A stretch of 64,000 nt of DNA from Taiwanofungus camphoratus (taxonomy: Eukaryota > Basidiomycota > Agaricomycetes > Polyporales > Taiwanofungaceae), in NCBI GenBank assembly GCA_003999685.1, contig CP021228.1, forward strand, positions 1,054,001 through 1,118,000, given 5' to 3'. Both the position numbers and the translations under genes were made by a program. Every line of letters begins with the position of its first letter. The stretch's first letter is position 1. The notes under the pieces were generated by a model that searched no databases, had not been told where the DNA came from, and was given only the letters and a program-made list of their open reading frames with translations. This document shows positions 1-10,743 of this stretch, piece by piece.

Positions 1-2242
1 AACGGCATTGCGCGCAGAGACTGTCTCGGTTTCCATCGTTGAAATGAACCTACGCAAGGAACGGAGCATCACATAGCGATGAGGAATGTGTGAGAAGAGA
101 ACATTTGTATTTGTGAGCAGACTTGTCCATGTGCACAAAGGTAATGGGTGGTGCTCACGGCTCAAAGGCGTTGACGTAGTACAATCCCTGTGCGAGTTTG
201 ATGGGCGGGAACGTCGTAGTCGGGGGAAGCACAGGATACGCATCCCACTGTGACGTAAATGTACAGCACCGCGTTACCACTACAATGTGTGTAAAAAAGC
301 GAGCTACTTACTTCCTTGCGCAAGACCCATCCCACTTTACCGAACATACTCTCCAGCCAATCATCAGTAATACGCTCTTTTGAGAAGATCTTCACGACCC
401 ATTCTTCGCCCTCGGGTCCCTCCCATGTCTCTCCACTCCTCCCTTGTACTTTTCCATGGTAGGTCATCGAGTTGAACTCGGGTTCCCTTGCTCCTTCCAT
501 TCTTACTTTTTGGTAGGTAGTCAGGATCTCGGTTGGCGCCGTCTCGCCCTTCAAGCCAAAGTATGCTGGATTAGGCGTCCGCGAAGACGTGCTGAGTAGG
601 GTAACATGCAGGTGGACATACGGCTGCACAGGAATGGACGAAGCGAGTGACGGCGGTGAGAGCGCGATGGAGGTGCTGTGGAATGGTGCAGCAAGGATGA
701 CTGCGCGATATGCCTGTGCCTGGCGGGAAGTATTTGTGCGGATGATCCATGAGCCCGAGTTGTCACGCGCAATGGCCGTCACGGACGTGTTGAGGTGCAC
801 AGACGCGTTGCTACGCCGGAGGAAGTTCTCGAAGATTTGGAAGTTGCCCGACTTGACACTGGAGGCACCAGTAGGCACGAGCGAGGCAAGCCCCTCGAGT
901 GCATGGATGGCATCGACGTTCTGCCCGTAGTTGACGCGCGTTGCGGCCTCGACCAACTCGCGGGTCCAGCGCCGGTCGATACCCTGCGTGTCAAAGAACT
1001 CGGCCGTCGTGCGTGCGAGGGCGGTCCTCCATCCCAGCGTGTCTGCGAGCGACGTAAGGTTCGTGAAGCGCGGCGCAGCACGGCCGTAAAGCACGAGGAT
1101 CTTGTCCTGTATAAACTTGACGAGGGCCTTTGTGCGCGTCGGAGCCTGGTAGCCGTATCGCCAGATGATTTTGACTGTATCCCACCACCCATTGAGGAGG
1201 CTTCCCCCACCTGTCTGTAACCCAGAAAAGTCAGTGCATGGTCAACGAGTTTCAGCGCGTCGTGACGTAAATCGAGCTAAGGAATGTCCAGAGAGCATCA
1301 TCTCAAAGCTGCCAATGAAATCAAGGCCGATGACTACTCTGTGTACGTCGGACCTTCCTTTATTTCGTGCCATTCATGGGATTAACACTGTCAAGGAGCA
1401 AATTGACAGTTCACCACCCTGACATCGCTGTTCACTATTATTTATGCACGTCGCGCTCTAGGACTTCCAAGCATGAAGCACCCTTCAAACCGAACGCTCT
1501 GTGGAGGATCCACTGCGGTCTAAGACAGTAGAGTGGTATTGACCCTCTGGCCAGATGTCGAGATGACAATGGTGACCAGGAGTCAACATCTTCAGCATCT
1601 CGTGAACATAGCTTGCCCACGACATCCAGAACATTCTCAAGACTGCTCAGACGTGGAATTCCTCGGGCAAAGATTCTGAAACGAGACCAGCATAGCTACC
1701 CACCGTAAGAAGAATTTCGGAACCGTCCCATAGCCCCATCACATTATCGTCGTCCCCGAAATTGATTCTTTCGAGGCCGAATTCTTCGGTTGCACGCCAA
1801 AGGTTCTTGTTGATGTTGACAAATATGGAAGCGCCAAGCTCGACCGGCTCAAACTCAGGATTGTCATACGGAAATACAACCGTGCTTCCTAGTCACCAGT
1901 ACATTGTCAGTATAGTAGACACAATTGAAAGAATCTGTATTCATACGCACTGCCACCAATGTAATTATTGCGCTCGAATACGTCTACCTCGACATCGAGC
2001 CCGAAGCGCTCCTTCGCTTTCGATATCCAAAAAGCTGCTGAAGAACCGCCTGCCCCTGCACCAATGATAGCAATCCGGTTTGCAGCTGAAGCATTATCCA
2101 CGGACGCATTGCCCGTAAACAGAGGTGTCTGGGAGCTACTGGAGAGGAAGGGTAATGAGAACGGCAACTGAAATTCGAACGCGCTAGCCGGCGAAACGAG
2201 GAACGCTGTAAGTGCCAATAGTGCTTGAGATAGCATGAGCAT
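1..2242 (-). CDS. Prenylcysteine oxidase (prenylcysteine lyase), 3' end cut by window edge
   Basis: FAD-dependent thioether oxidase that releases isoprenoid aldehyde and cysteine from prenylcysteines left by breakdown of prenylated proteins, expected in lysosome/vacuole or the secretory path. Five exons are visible on the minus strand: 2242-1951, 1888-1704, 1214-312, 247-159 and 49-1, all with GT-AG junctions and consistent phase. I chose the ATG at 2242 because it begins a signal peptide (MLMLSQALLALTAFLVSPAS); an in-frame ATG at 2332 would add 30 residues before it. The dinucleotide motif GAGAGGSSAAFW and the family strings GLWDG, NGWWDTVKIIWRYG and QGLYYVNAFEP are present, the last split at an intron. 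The intron 1703-1215 (489 bp) is long for this genome, but splicing across it restores the conserved reading. The C-terminus lies outside the window. Family assignment is confident; in vivo location is inferred. Confidence 0.9.
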
Positions 2243-2647
2243 GATGAGGTAGGCCTTGTCAAGTTTGAGTTTCTGCTCGTGGATATGTTCGGACCAGACG
2301 GTTCTCAAGCAAAGTGCCCTGAGGCCCATCAAATAATGGCACCTGGACTAAATAGGCGCCCACAACACTGCCGCAGCTTCGCAGAACCATCCTTTCTATT
2401 TATTCATAATACATAAGTATGGAAATTAAATATAATCACAGTTCACATTATTCAATTCCCCAAATAGATCTGCCTGTGAGTCGGAATATTTGCAAGCTTT
2501 TTACAAGGCAAATATTTGGTACATGTGCTTGAAGGAACCAGGACCTGTAAGGTAAGGGATTACGCTGTTCTTGGGCCGCGGCCTCCATCCGCCAGCACCA
2601 CAGCTGTTACTATCGCAGTTCGCCCATGTAGATGCCAAAGCACAATA
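2243..2647. other. Intergenic, between two minus-strand genes
   Basis: No coding signal. It holds the promoter of the prenylcysteine oxidase gene and the 3' flank of the CUE-domain gene. A 9-bp perfect inverted repeat (aatatttgc / gcaaatatt, 2485-2493 and 2508-2516) could form a small hairpin. Confidence 0.5.
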
Positions 2648-3607
2648 TCATGACGATGGGCCTGCTTCGGCAGCTTGCTGAGCGAGAAGTCGCCTGAAAT
2701 TGAACAAGAGCTTCAGCAAGACAGCTCCACACACGAGATGCATGTCGACCGGGAGAAATATGCTCACTCTCTTGCAGCCAATATCATCCGGGCCTTCCTT
2801 TCTCGTAGACTCGCCTCTCGTTTCTCTGCGCTGTCCTCCCACACCGCCTTCCCGCCTGCCTCCTCGGGGGTAGTCGCCGACACGCCGGACGAAACCGCAA
2901 CGCGGTCTTCTAGGCGATATCGCGTGATGAGACTTTCGGTTTTGGACTTGGCTTGCAATGGTGCGGTATTCGTGGAGTCAGTTGGACGATTACTAGTGTT
3001 GGTTGGACGCTCTGGGTCGATGGCTCGAGGATAAAGTGTATAATATGTAGGTGGAGGCTGTGAAACAGAGATTAAAAAAACTGGACTGGAACCGAATAGG
3101 ATAAATCAACACACCGCAGGTAAAAACCCGCGTTCAAGAATAGTGTTGGTCGTTAGCTGCACGCTTCCCGTCCGTAGAAGGTCGTAGCGGATATTATTTC
3201 TTTCGTCGGTAAAGCAACATGTTAATTGGCCGTGAGAGACGTCAAGAGAGGCTGAGCTCACGTCGGTATATCTGGGAACATGTTGTGTATTGTCTCCACC
3301 TGAGCTGACGGTTAAGCACTATGTATATTATGACTATACAAGGTTCGTACCATGTCTGTTGTTACGTTCTTCGGTCTAAAGCCCAGGACTGCGGAGGGTG
3401 ACGGTTCTGCCTCGCCACCCTTGCCTACGGTTCATCATGATTTGATGGAACACAGCACAACGTGTCCATGGAAAGACGTTATGGGGAAGGAATATGCATC
3501 AGAGTGGCGGCAGCAGGCAAGAGAACAAGCTACGCACTCGAGGTTGCCCAGCGGAAGATAAAGACAACAACCGCAACAGCGACGAGAACGTTCACCACTT
3601 CCCCCAT
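2648..3607 (-). CDS. CUE-domain ER membrane protein (Cue1-type ERAD factor)
   Basis: Predicted ER membrane protein that recruits and activates the E2 enzyme Ubc7 for ER-associated degradation. Six short exons: 3607-3538, 3424-3351, 3299-3262, 3199-3115, 3057-2768 and 2693-2648. They total 603 nt, an exact open frame of 200 residues. Residues ~1-22 are one hydrophobic segment ending FRWATSS, as in Cue1. A CUE domain follows, with the MFP signature (NMFPDIP) and the paired motif YDLLRTGSVQ. Next come PPPTYYTLYPR, a flexible linker, and a basic helical tail (LITRYRLEDR, then WEDSAEKREASLRERKARM) that matches the U7BR-type Ubc7-binding end of Cue1. All five introns are GT-AG. It is divergent from the UBX gene at 3909. 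Identity rests on motif order and length; Ubc7 partnership is inferred from the family. Confidence 0.88.
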
Positions 3608-3908
3608 GTCAGAATGTCCTCAGTCTGGAAGTCGAAGGATGACAAGCTCAAGCGACATGAGATCGCACTTTCAGCCGCCTTGGTAAGTACAATCTAGACC
3701 TTAAATTATGTAAATATTTATCTTTTTTAAAAAGGCTATTAATTTTTTGATGTGGCTTAAGCATGAATCGGGCGATCGGCCTGTCCTCCGCTCTCTTATA
3801 CTCTTACTGCCACAGTGGTGAAAAGTACATATTGAATTGAACTCGACGCTCGTTTGGCCTTTTCACTATTACACCTGCGCATGAATTTCTTGTCTGTTAT
3901 TCTCTAGA
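3608..3908. promoter_or_regulatory. Bidirectional promoter between CUE1-type and FAF2-type genes
   Basis: 301 bp separate the two divergent start codons. A donor-like gtaagt at 3684 and an acceptor ag at 3906-3907, immediately before the FAF2 ATG, suggest a 5'-UTR intron in the plus-strand transcript. A short open frame at 3619-3683 does not splice in frame to the downstream exon, so I treat it as non-coding. Confidence 0.5.
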
Positions 3909-6707
3909 ATGGATACAGATTCTCTTTCTTCCTCGCAGAGGGATGCTTTGAGCCAGCTTCAGGCGCTCATGAACGGCGGGGATGCCGACGTCGCTATTAG
4001 CGTGCTGAATAGTGTTGACTGGGATGTTCAGGTATGTCTTGTATCTCATTACGTGTAGAAAATCTCTCTGCATATACCGCTGTACGAACTGTTCGTGAAT
4101 CTTGACTATGCTGACGTGTGCGAAATGTCACATGCATGCGGTACAGGTGTGTTGGCCACTGCATGGTTGACATCCAGTGCAACTGCGCAGATGTTCCCTC
4201 GTGGGATCTCGTGGGCCGAGAGCGCAGCAGTAGCATTGGGAATGTGCGTTGTCCTGCGCTATCGTCTCACGAGAGGTTGGTCAGGATGCTGTCGCTTGTC
4301 TGTGTTACCCAACGATGCTTCGTATTCGTAATCGTTGTTTCTGCATCCCTCAACGTTAGCTTGTGTGATAGCTCTATAGTGGCGCAACCTTCTCAGGCCC
4401 ATCATGCTCATTCTCGGGCAGCTAGATGGTGGTCAGAGTCTGAGAGGTGCCCGTTGTAGTGTAGGATATTTACGTGTTTCATAGCTTCGGTGGGTATAAT
4501 AACGTCCTTAAGATGGTGAACTATGTTACTACGGTTGTTAATTTGCCTCATTGGCTTCTCATTCATATCGCCAATCCAGTCCTCAGTCGTAGTGTCACCT
4601 GCGTGTTGCATCCTTGCTAGTAGTTCGGAATGAGTCAGTCTATGATTTTTGCTTATATGCCATTCCCTCCGGATATAGGTGATATTCTGTCTACGTGTGT
4701 GAACGCTCTTTTACTATACATTGTTCTGTTGCTTGCATCTCCCCCACAAATTATTGCATTGACTGACTCTTGGTTTCAGCGTGCAGCAGACGTTGTATTT
4801 GACTCGGAGACCCCAGCACCAAATCGTCGGAATAGTACAAGCACCGAAATGGAAGCCTTCGAAGTCGATGATTCCGAGCAAGGTTTGCTCAGGCCAACTC
4901 CCGGCTCACGAGAATTTAGGCGAGTGGTGAGTTTCTGTATTTTTTTAAGGACGTACTTTTTATGCGAGCCCGCTTGATTATACCCCACATAGCCTCAAAC
5001 ATCGTCTTCGGCTGTAGTTTTTCGGCCTCTTCGTGCTGTTCTGACCATCCTCACGCTTCCTCTCCGACTGATATCTTCAATTCTCCGTTTTATCTTCCGC
5101 ATCTTGAGGATACCATTTCCTCAGTTCGTGCCCTTCACATGGAGCAATCTCTCCTTTTATCGCCCTTTAGGTCCGGGCTCCGGGCACGACGGGAAAGCCA
5201 TGGACCCAAAAAGTGTTGCAGAGCGCTGGGTTCGTGATCTTGAGGAAGCAACGGGCGCGGTCTGTACCAGCCGGAGCGGAAATCGTAAAGGAGCTGGCGC
5301 TTCCTTTACCAACGGACATGTGGCTTCAGGCGCAGATGTAAGTATTGCGGGACCGTCGGCCTTATCATCGAGACAAGCTGCATGGGAGGAAAGGCGAGAT
5401 GCGGACGGGGATCTCAAGATTCTCCCAGATTTCTTCTTAGGAAGCTACGAGCAGTTTGTACGGACATGTGAAAAAGAACTGAAGGTGGGCTGTATCGTGC
5501 TCGTCAGCGAAGAGCACGATGATGTGGCTGAGTTTAAGAGGTACTTTTTTGGCTGAAAGCTCAGGATTGACGTCAACTCACACTCGCCGTATGATTCCGT
5601 AGAAGCACTCTCACGGACCCGACATTGGTGCGACTGATACAGGAGAACGACATTCTCGTTTGGGGTGGTGACATTAGAGATAAAGAACCATGGAGCGGTG
5701 AATTTTCTTTTCTCCCCTCAAGCAATACCTCAGTTGTTGAATGCCAGTTTGATTTTACTGCTACAGCTTCGCAGAAATTACAAGCCACGACCTATCCTTT
5801 TGTGGCCTTCATTGCTCTTCAGCCTCGGAGGACCACCGGTAATGGGTCTTTCTCCACACCTACGCTCACGATTCTTTCGCGGCATCAGGGCCCTTCCATT
5901 CCTTCTACATCTGCCCCTAATGCCCCGCAGACTCTTGTTTCTCACTTGAATGAACAGCTTTTGCCTCGTGTTACGCCTTTCCTTGCACGCCTCAGGGCCC
6001 AAGCTTTCGAACGGGAGCGTGAGCGAGCCCTCCGGGCAGAGCAGGACCGTGCTTTCGAAGAAAGTAGGAGACGGGATAAGGAACGCGTCGAAAAACGAAT
6101 GGAAGAGGAACGAAGAGCAGAGCAAGAGCGGAGGCACCGGGCAGAGGCAGATGAACGCATCCGGCAAGAGAAGGCCCGAGCAGAGGAGCGCAGGAAGGCC
6201 TGGGAGGCCCACAGGCTGCAATGGCGGCGGTGGGGCAGGCGTGCTCTGATTACACGAGAACCGAGGCCCGGAGAAGTGGGGAGGGGCAAGACTATTCGCG
6301 TTGGCGTACGAATGCCGGATGGGAGACGGTCAGTGAGGTTCTTTGGAGAGGCTGACGCGGTGACAGCTCTCTACGCATATGTCGGCTCGCTTTTCATTCC
6401 TTCGGAAATGTTTCAAGACGCAGACCCAAAGATGCCCCCAAGTAATGAGAGTTTTGGTGAAGAAGGCCTCGTAGAAGAGATGAAGAAGTCTGAAAAATCG
6501 TCTGCGGAGTGGTGGGGCTTCAAGCTTGTGCTGGCATATCCCAGGAAGGAGATCGCCTGGGAGCCAGCGAAGAAGTTGGGTGATGTGGAAGCACTGAAGG
6601 GGGGCGGTCAGGTCGTTGTAGAGATGGTGGGGGATGTCGAAAGCAGCATCAGCGAGCAGGCAGCCGGCAATGGCACTGAATCAGATGGTTACGAGACCGA
6701 GGAATAG
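3909..6707 (+). CDS. UBA-UAS-UBX protein (FAF2/Ubx2-type ERAD adaptor)
   Basis: Membrane adaptor expected to dock the p97/Cdc48 segregase at the ER and lipid droplets. Exons: 3909-4031, 4780-4926, 4993-5540 and 5603-6707, 1923 nt in all, 640 residues in phase. A UBA domain spans residues ~9-48 (NGGDADVAISVLNSVDWDVQ then RAADVVFD, split by intron 1). A hydrophobic hairpin at ~100-130 (LRAVLTILTLPLRL, ILRFIFRILRIPFPQ) precedes a thioredoxin-like UAS domain (ILPDFFLGSYEQF, DILVWGGDI). Then comes a long charged coiled coil (RERERALRAEQDRAFEESRR) and a C-terminal UBX fold (RVGVRMPDGRRSVRFF). Intron 1 is 748 bp, ten times the local norm, yet the UBA join across it is exact. The gene is head-to-head with the CUE gene. 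Domain order is diagnostic; the exact exon 2/3 junction is the least certain part. Confidence 0.9.
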
Positions 6708-6750
6708 TGGATTCGTAGTGGTAGTTTATTCGTTGCCTTAGACTAGCTAC

Positions 6751-7029
6751 TTAATTCATGCGTAATATAAGCCGTGCGTCTTGAATAAGCTTACGGATAC
6801 CTGATTTATGTTGACGAGGGAGTCCCTCATCACGCGACATCAGTCGCGGCGTTTTATCTGAGGGATTGAAGACGCAGAATTCGCCGTTCTCTAGCACTGT
6901 CCCTTGACCATCAATTCTGACGTGATACGAGTGCTTGACGTCCAGCCGGTCATGCTCGAAGTCATGCCGCACCCCTCGAATGGAGACCATCACATCCCTA
7001 CCGCCATGAGTGATTGTGCTCATGAACAC
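6751..7029 (-). CDS. Hypothetical small ORF or terminal exon, unrecognised
   Basis: A 92-codon open frame tail-to-tail with the FAF2-type gene, 43 bp past its stop. It includes HVRIDGQGTVLENGEFCVF and ends RKLIQDARLILRMN. The frame stays open upstream of the first ATG (…TRPNHDQPVFMS) to a possible acceptor near 7066, so it may be the last exon of a longer gene. I found no convincing upstream exon. Opposite it, on the plus strand, a separate open stretch of protein-like composition (about 7055-7220, WEDLDIGNVTASYPEFCGTN) ends in a stop. One or both may be remnants. No family recognised. Confidence 0.3.
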   Translation of the reverse strand: MFMSTITHGGRDVMVSIRGVRHDFEHDRLDVKHSYHVRIDGQGTVLENGEFCVFNPSDKTPRLMSRDEGLPRQHKSGIRKLIQDARLILRMN

Positions 7030-7644
7030 AGGCTGATCGTGGTTGGGCCTCGTGAGACTATCTCATAATGACAAGGATTCCATTTTCGGTGCTCCTGGAC
7101 CTTTCACGACATGGGAAGTCAGCTCGAGAGGCGCAGCATGGGAGGACTTGGACATTGGAAATGTCACTGCTAGCTATCCCGAATTTTGCGGTACTAACTA
7201 TGCGCCCAAATCATCGTGATGAGCAATAACTAAATGCTAAGTATATGTGAGAATGTGGAAATGATTTCATGTTTTCTTTCTATGTTTTGATGGCTCGGCA
7301 TAACGTAGAAGATGGGCCAGGGTAAAGTGGGCTTTGCTAGAACTTGCGTATGACTTCTTCACCGTTACCTATGAGGATAAGCAAAGAATGCTAGATTATC
7401 GGATGCTGAATAATCGTCACAAAGCATAAGCTTTTGGTGGATTGTGTGGCGTGGTGAAGAGCTTAATTCTTTCCAAGTGCTCGTAATCCCAAATTCACAT
7501 TGTATTTGGTAGCATGTGGTGTATGTCTCTTGCTATCGAGTAAGCCTTCGATCTTATATGCCAGCCGTGAATCTGATGAAGCAGACAGATGCATTGCCAG
7601 TCGCATGACAAACTAGGTCGACGATGAGTGAGATACAACAATTG
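7030..7644. other. Intergenic stretch, possible gene remnant
   Basis: No confident gene. It contains the plus-strand open stretch at 7055-7220 noted for the preceding entry and the 3' flank of the F-box gene. A possible extra terminal exon of that gene lies at 7572-7463. Confidence 0.35.
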
Positions 7645-9767
7645 TCAGAAACAGGACTCACAGCCAGTATCGCCCACAGCGTCTTCCTCCTCCCTCGAAT
7701 CGTCCCAGTCCTGTGTCCTACGCAGTTCCCGCTGCTGCATCGCGTATCGGATCAGCGCGAGATCCCATACCATCCACAATGCCGTGCGCGTCATCTGCAT
7801 GCCAGAGAATGCCACGCCCCCTACCCGCGCCCAGCCCAATCTAGTGCTGGTGAAGTCTGACAGGTGGAAGACGGTCATGTTGGGAAACGGATCTGAGGGC
7901 TGATGCGGAATAGCACCAATGGCTTCCAAGACGGGCCGCTCGCAGTGGTATGAAAGATCAAGATTGAAAATGAATATCTCCTCTGAGGCCTTGTATTGTA
8001 AATTGGGTAAAAGTCAAGGTTACGCCAGAACGCAACATACCGTTTGCAAAGCTAGACGCCGTTGCTGCTCTTCCCATATGAGATCTCGCACAGCCTCTTT
8101 CATATATATGCGCTTCGAGATTTCCGTGAAGGTGAAGGTGCCTCGTGCGACACGCCTGAAGTCAGATACAATATAAAGCAGCCCGAATGCGGTCCCGACG
8201 GCCACATGCCGTCCGTCTGGCGAGAAGCGGGCTGTGAAAGAATTAGAGTATGGCAGTAGTAGGAGGGCGCTACTCACCTGAGACATAATAGGATCGCATA
8301 ATACGGAAGCCCGTAGGAACGATTGCTCGGTCATTCGCAGCGGCAGCAGCACTCTCTGCACGAGGCACTACTTCGAATTGTTCCAGCGCGTCCAGGCCGG
8401 TGACACAAGTCATGCTGCCACCAGGAAGAGTTTCTACTTCAAAAGCGGGAGCCAACTGACTCGATCGATTAATCTTGCTGAGCTGCATAGCCGAGGCTTG
8501 GAGTGACTGAGGGGGAAGATCTTCCGTGAGGACAAGCATTTTTGAGGTCTCATCGCCGTCGGATTGCTCTAGTAGCTCAGCGTCCGGCCCTGCGGCCTCA
8601 TCCGATTTCCGACGAGGGACAAAAAGAACTCCGAAGTCCATGCATATAGAAATATAATCGTCCGTCACGTCCAGGTCCATAACAACCCTATCGGAAGGAG
8701 GGGGAAGCACAAACCCTATAGGGGCACCTACGATGGACTGCATGTTTAAGGCGATTCTCCGCAGCACGACTCCTTCGCAAACGTCGAGTAGTAGTACTGC
8801 GTTCCTATCGTAGTGATCCATAAGGACAACATCGGGGAACCGAAACCGGAACAACCCGACCGTGTCGACGAGGGGTTTACGAAAGTAGGCGTGTGGGGTA
8901 TACTGCCCACGAAGCGACTGAGAGACGTCTGACGTCTGATAGATCAACGATCGTTGCAAAGAGAGACGCGCTTCTGCAAATTGAAACTCGACAGCCGCAG
9001 AGGACGAGGGCTCACGAATCGGCGTCGAGACGATGCGTCCGTTAATGTGCAGTCCAGGATTGGCCTCGACATCCGCTGAACGTCGCCATATCTCGAGCCC
9101 TGATTTGTTTGTAAACACTAGAAAGCCATGGGATAGCTCGCATCTATTGCGGAACGGATAATCCTGGAGAAACCGACACGACGACACCATTATTCAGTAT
9201 TGCGAGACAATCCAAGAAAGCTGCAACAGGCACTTTACTGAGGCCCCAGAGGACCCGATGATCTTCCATCGCGTGAACGGTCAACCCCCCGGAGCGGGAG
9301 GCTTCGATCACTGTGTTCTGCTCCTCGTCTATCTGAAAGCGGAGCACTCCGTCGTCCGGTGTTGAATAACCGCCCTCGAGGACCTGACCACGCCCATTCC
9401 AATTCCGTTCTAAGGTCAACCATCGTCTACCTGAATTAAACCGCTCGTGAGGATGGCGGAACGGGCGGTTGTTTCAATCCCTACGCTTACAAAGTTCTTT
9501 CCAGGTCCTGACATCGTTTAGCCATCCTCCTCTACGAGATTCGGACAACTTCGCGGCTTCGAGAGAGAGCCTTGGGGATAGAAACTTGTGGAATACGGCT
9601 GCTTGATGATACACAGTGGCCTCATTGTCGTTGATAAGATGGTGTACCCCAGACGAGACCGAATGAAGCGAGCTAAGATCATGTAACGGCAAAAACGACA
9701 GAATGCATAATGTTATGTCGGTTGGGAACAACAACAACATAGCAAATCGAGTTCTTGGTGCGCGCAA
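7645..9767 (-). CDS. F-box protein with C-terminal beta-propeller-like region
   Basis: Likely substrate receptor of an SCF ubiquitin ligase. Exons 9767-9491, 9430-9234, 9163-8278, 8231-8041 and 7989-7645 total 1896 nt, 631 residues in phase with GT-AG introns. The F-box is at the N-terminus (FPTDITLCILSFLPLHDLSS), followed by WKELCRRWLTLERNWNGRG, where the join across intron 1 recreates a typical F-box/propeller linker. Downstream segments read like WD-type blades (GGLTVHAMEDHRVLWGLSK; ARFSPDGRHVAVGTAFGLLY). The start could also be the ATG at 9740. A strong donor (gtgagt, 7661-7656) paired with an acceptor at 7573 offers an alternative C-terminus ending at 7463. Substrate unknown. Confidence 0.8.
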
Positions 9768-10743
9768 GTGTATGAGGATCTAATGACACGAGTGGACGTT
9801 GGAGAAAGGCGCAGATTCACCACACACTCAGAATCGATGCAGATTGCTCATGTATGTTCCCGATGCCGATCAATGCCGCGATTGATTTCACAGGAATGTC
9901 AATGCATATACCGCCACTTATTGCATGCAAGGAATAGATGCAATCAAAGACAATGTCGATATTTGAACAAGCGATAGTAAGTATGTACTGTAAGTAAGGG
10001 GAGAAGGAACTTTAGACTCTTCACCAGTTCAGTAGCATGCATATAGCGATCGGGAACCGATGTCTCCCAGCACGTGACCGACTCGCATTGGCGCAGCACG
10101 CGCTAGTAGGCGCTGCCGTACTAGTAGATAGCACCTGGTCCTGGAGGGACCCAATTCTACGCTGTCAAACTTGGTTCCTTGACTAGATCTCCGTAAATTT
10201 AAATCATATGAGACGGCAATACTCAGCCTGCCAATCGTTGCGCAGCGTCTGCGCGACTTGCCCCCCCTCCTTGGTCTATCCAAGGTAGACTAAGGCTGTA
10301 CACTTGCTGGCATCAGCCTTGACGGCTATGTAGTTGCATTGTGACGAGCTCTCTCTGGCGCCTGACAAGGTGGATTCAGATGCTGCGTGAGAGCACTCTT
10401 GGCCGCTGCGGCTCCGAGTCTGCGCCTGTCGCACGACGTTTGTCTCGTCCGCAGGGCACCATGCCCAGCGCGCGCTGCGGGTGTCTTCATATGAACACGG
10501 CTTCGTTCTTCTTGCCGTATATTCTGCCATGGAGGTAGGTGAATTTGGCACAAGCTACCGCCAAGCTTCCCTAGCACTTGCTTGTCTCAGACGGTGTCTG
10601 CATGTAGGATCCCTGTCATGGGTCGCCGCTGCGCGAGGGCACATGCGTCGCTGCACCGCATTGTTCGTCAATATATATAGAACGTGGACCGGGAGAGCCT
10701 CTCAGTAAATATCAGTCTCACATCTTATCTTGTCTCACAATTC
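9768..10743. promoter_or_regulatory. Promoter region between F-box gene and actin
   Basis: About 1 kb with no coding signal. A clear TATA box (atatatatag, 10671-10680) lies 64 bp upstream of the actin ATG and is followed by a pyrimidine-rich tract (ctcacatcttatcttgtctc), as in highly expressed fungal genes. The left part is the divergent promoter of the F-box gene. Confidence 0.55.

Noticed and set aside
3619-3697. Possible first coding exon (MSSVWKSKDDKLKRHEIALS) of the FAF2-type gene
   Set aside because: Splicing from its donor to the exon at 3908/3909 is out of frame, and it overlaps the CUE-gene start on the opposite strand. Better read as 5' UTR with an intron.
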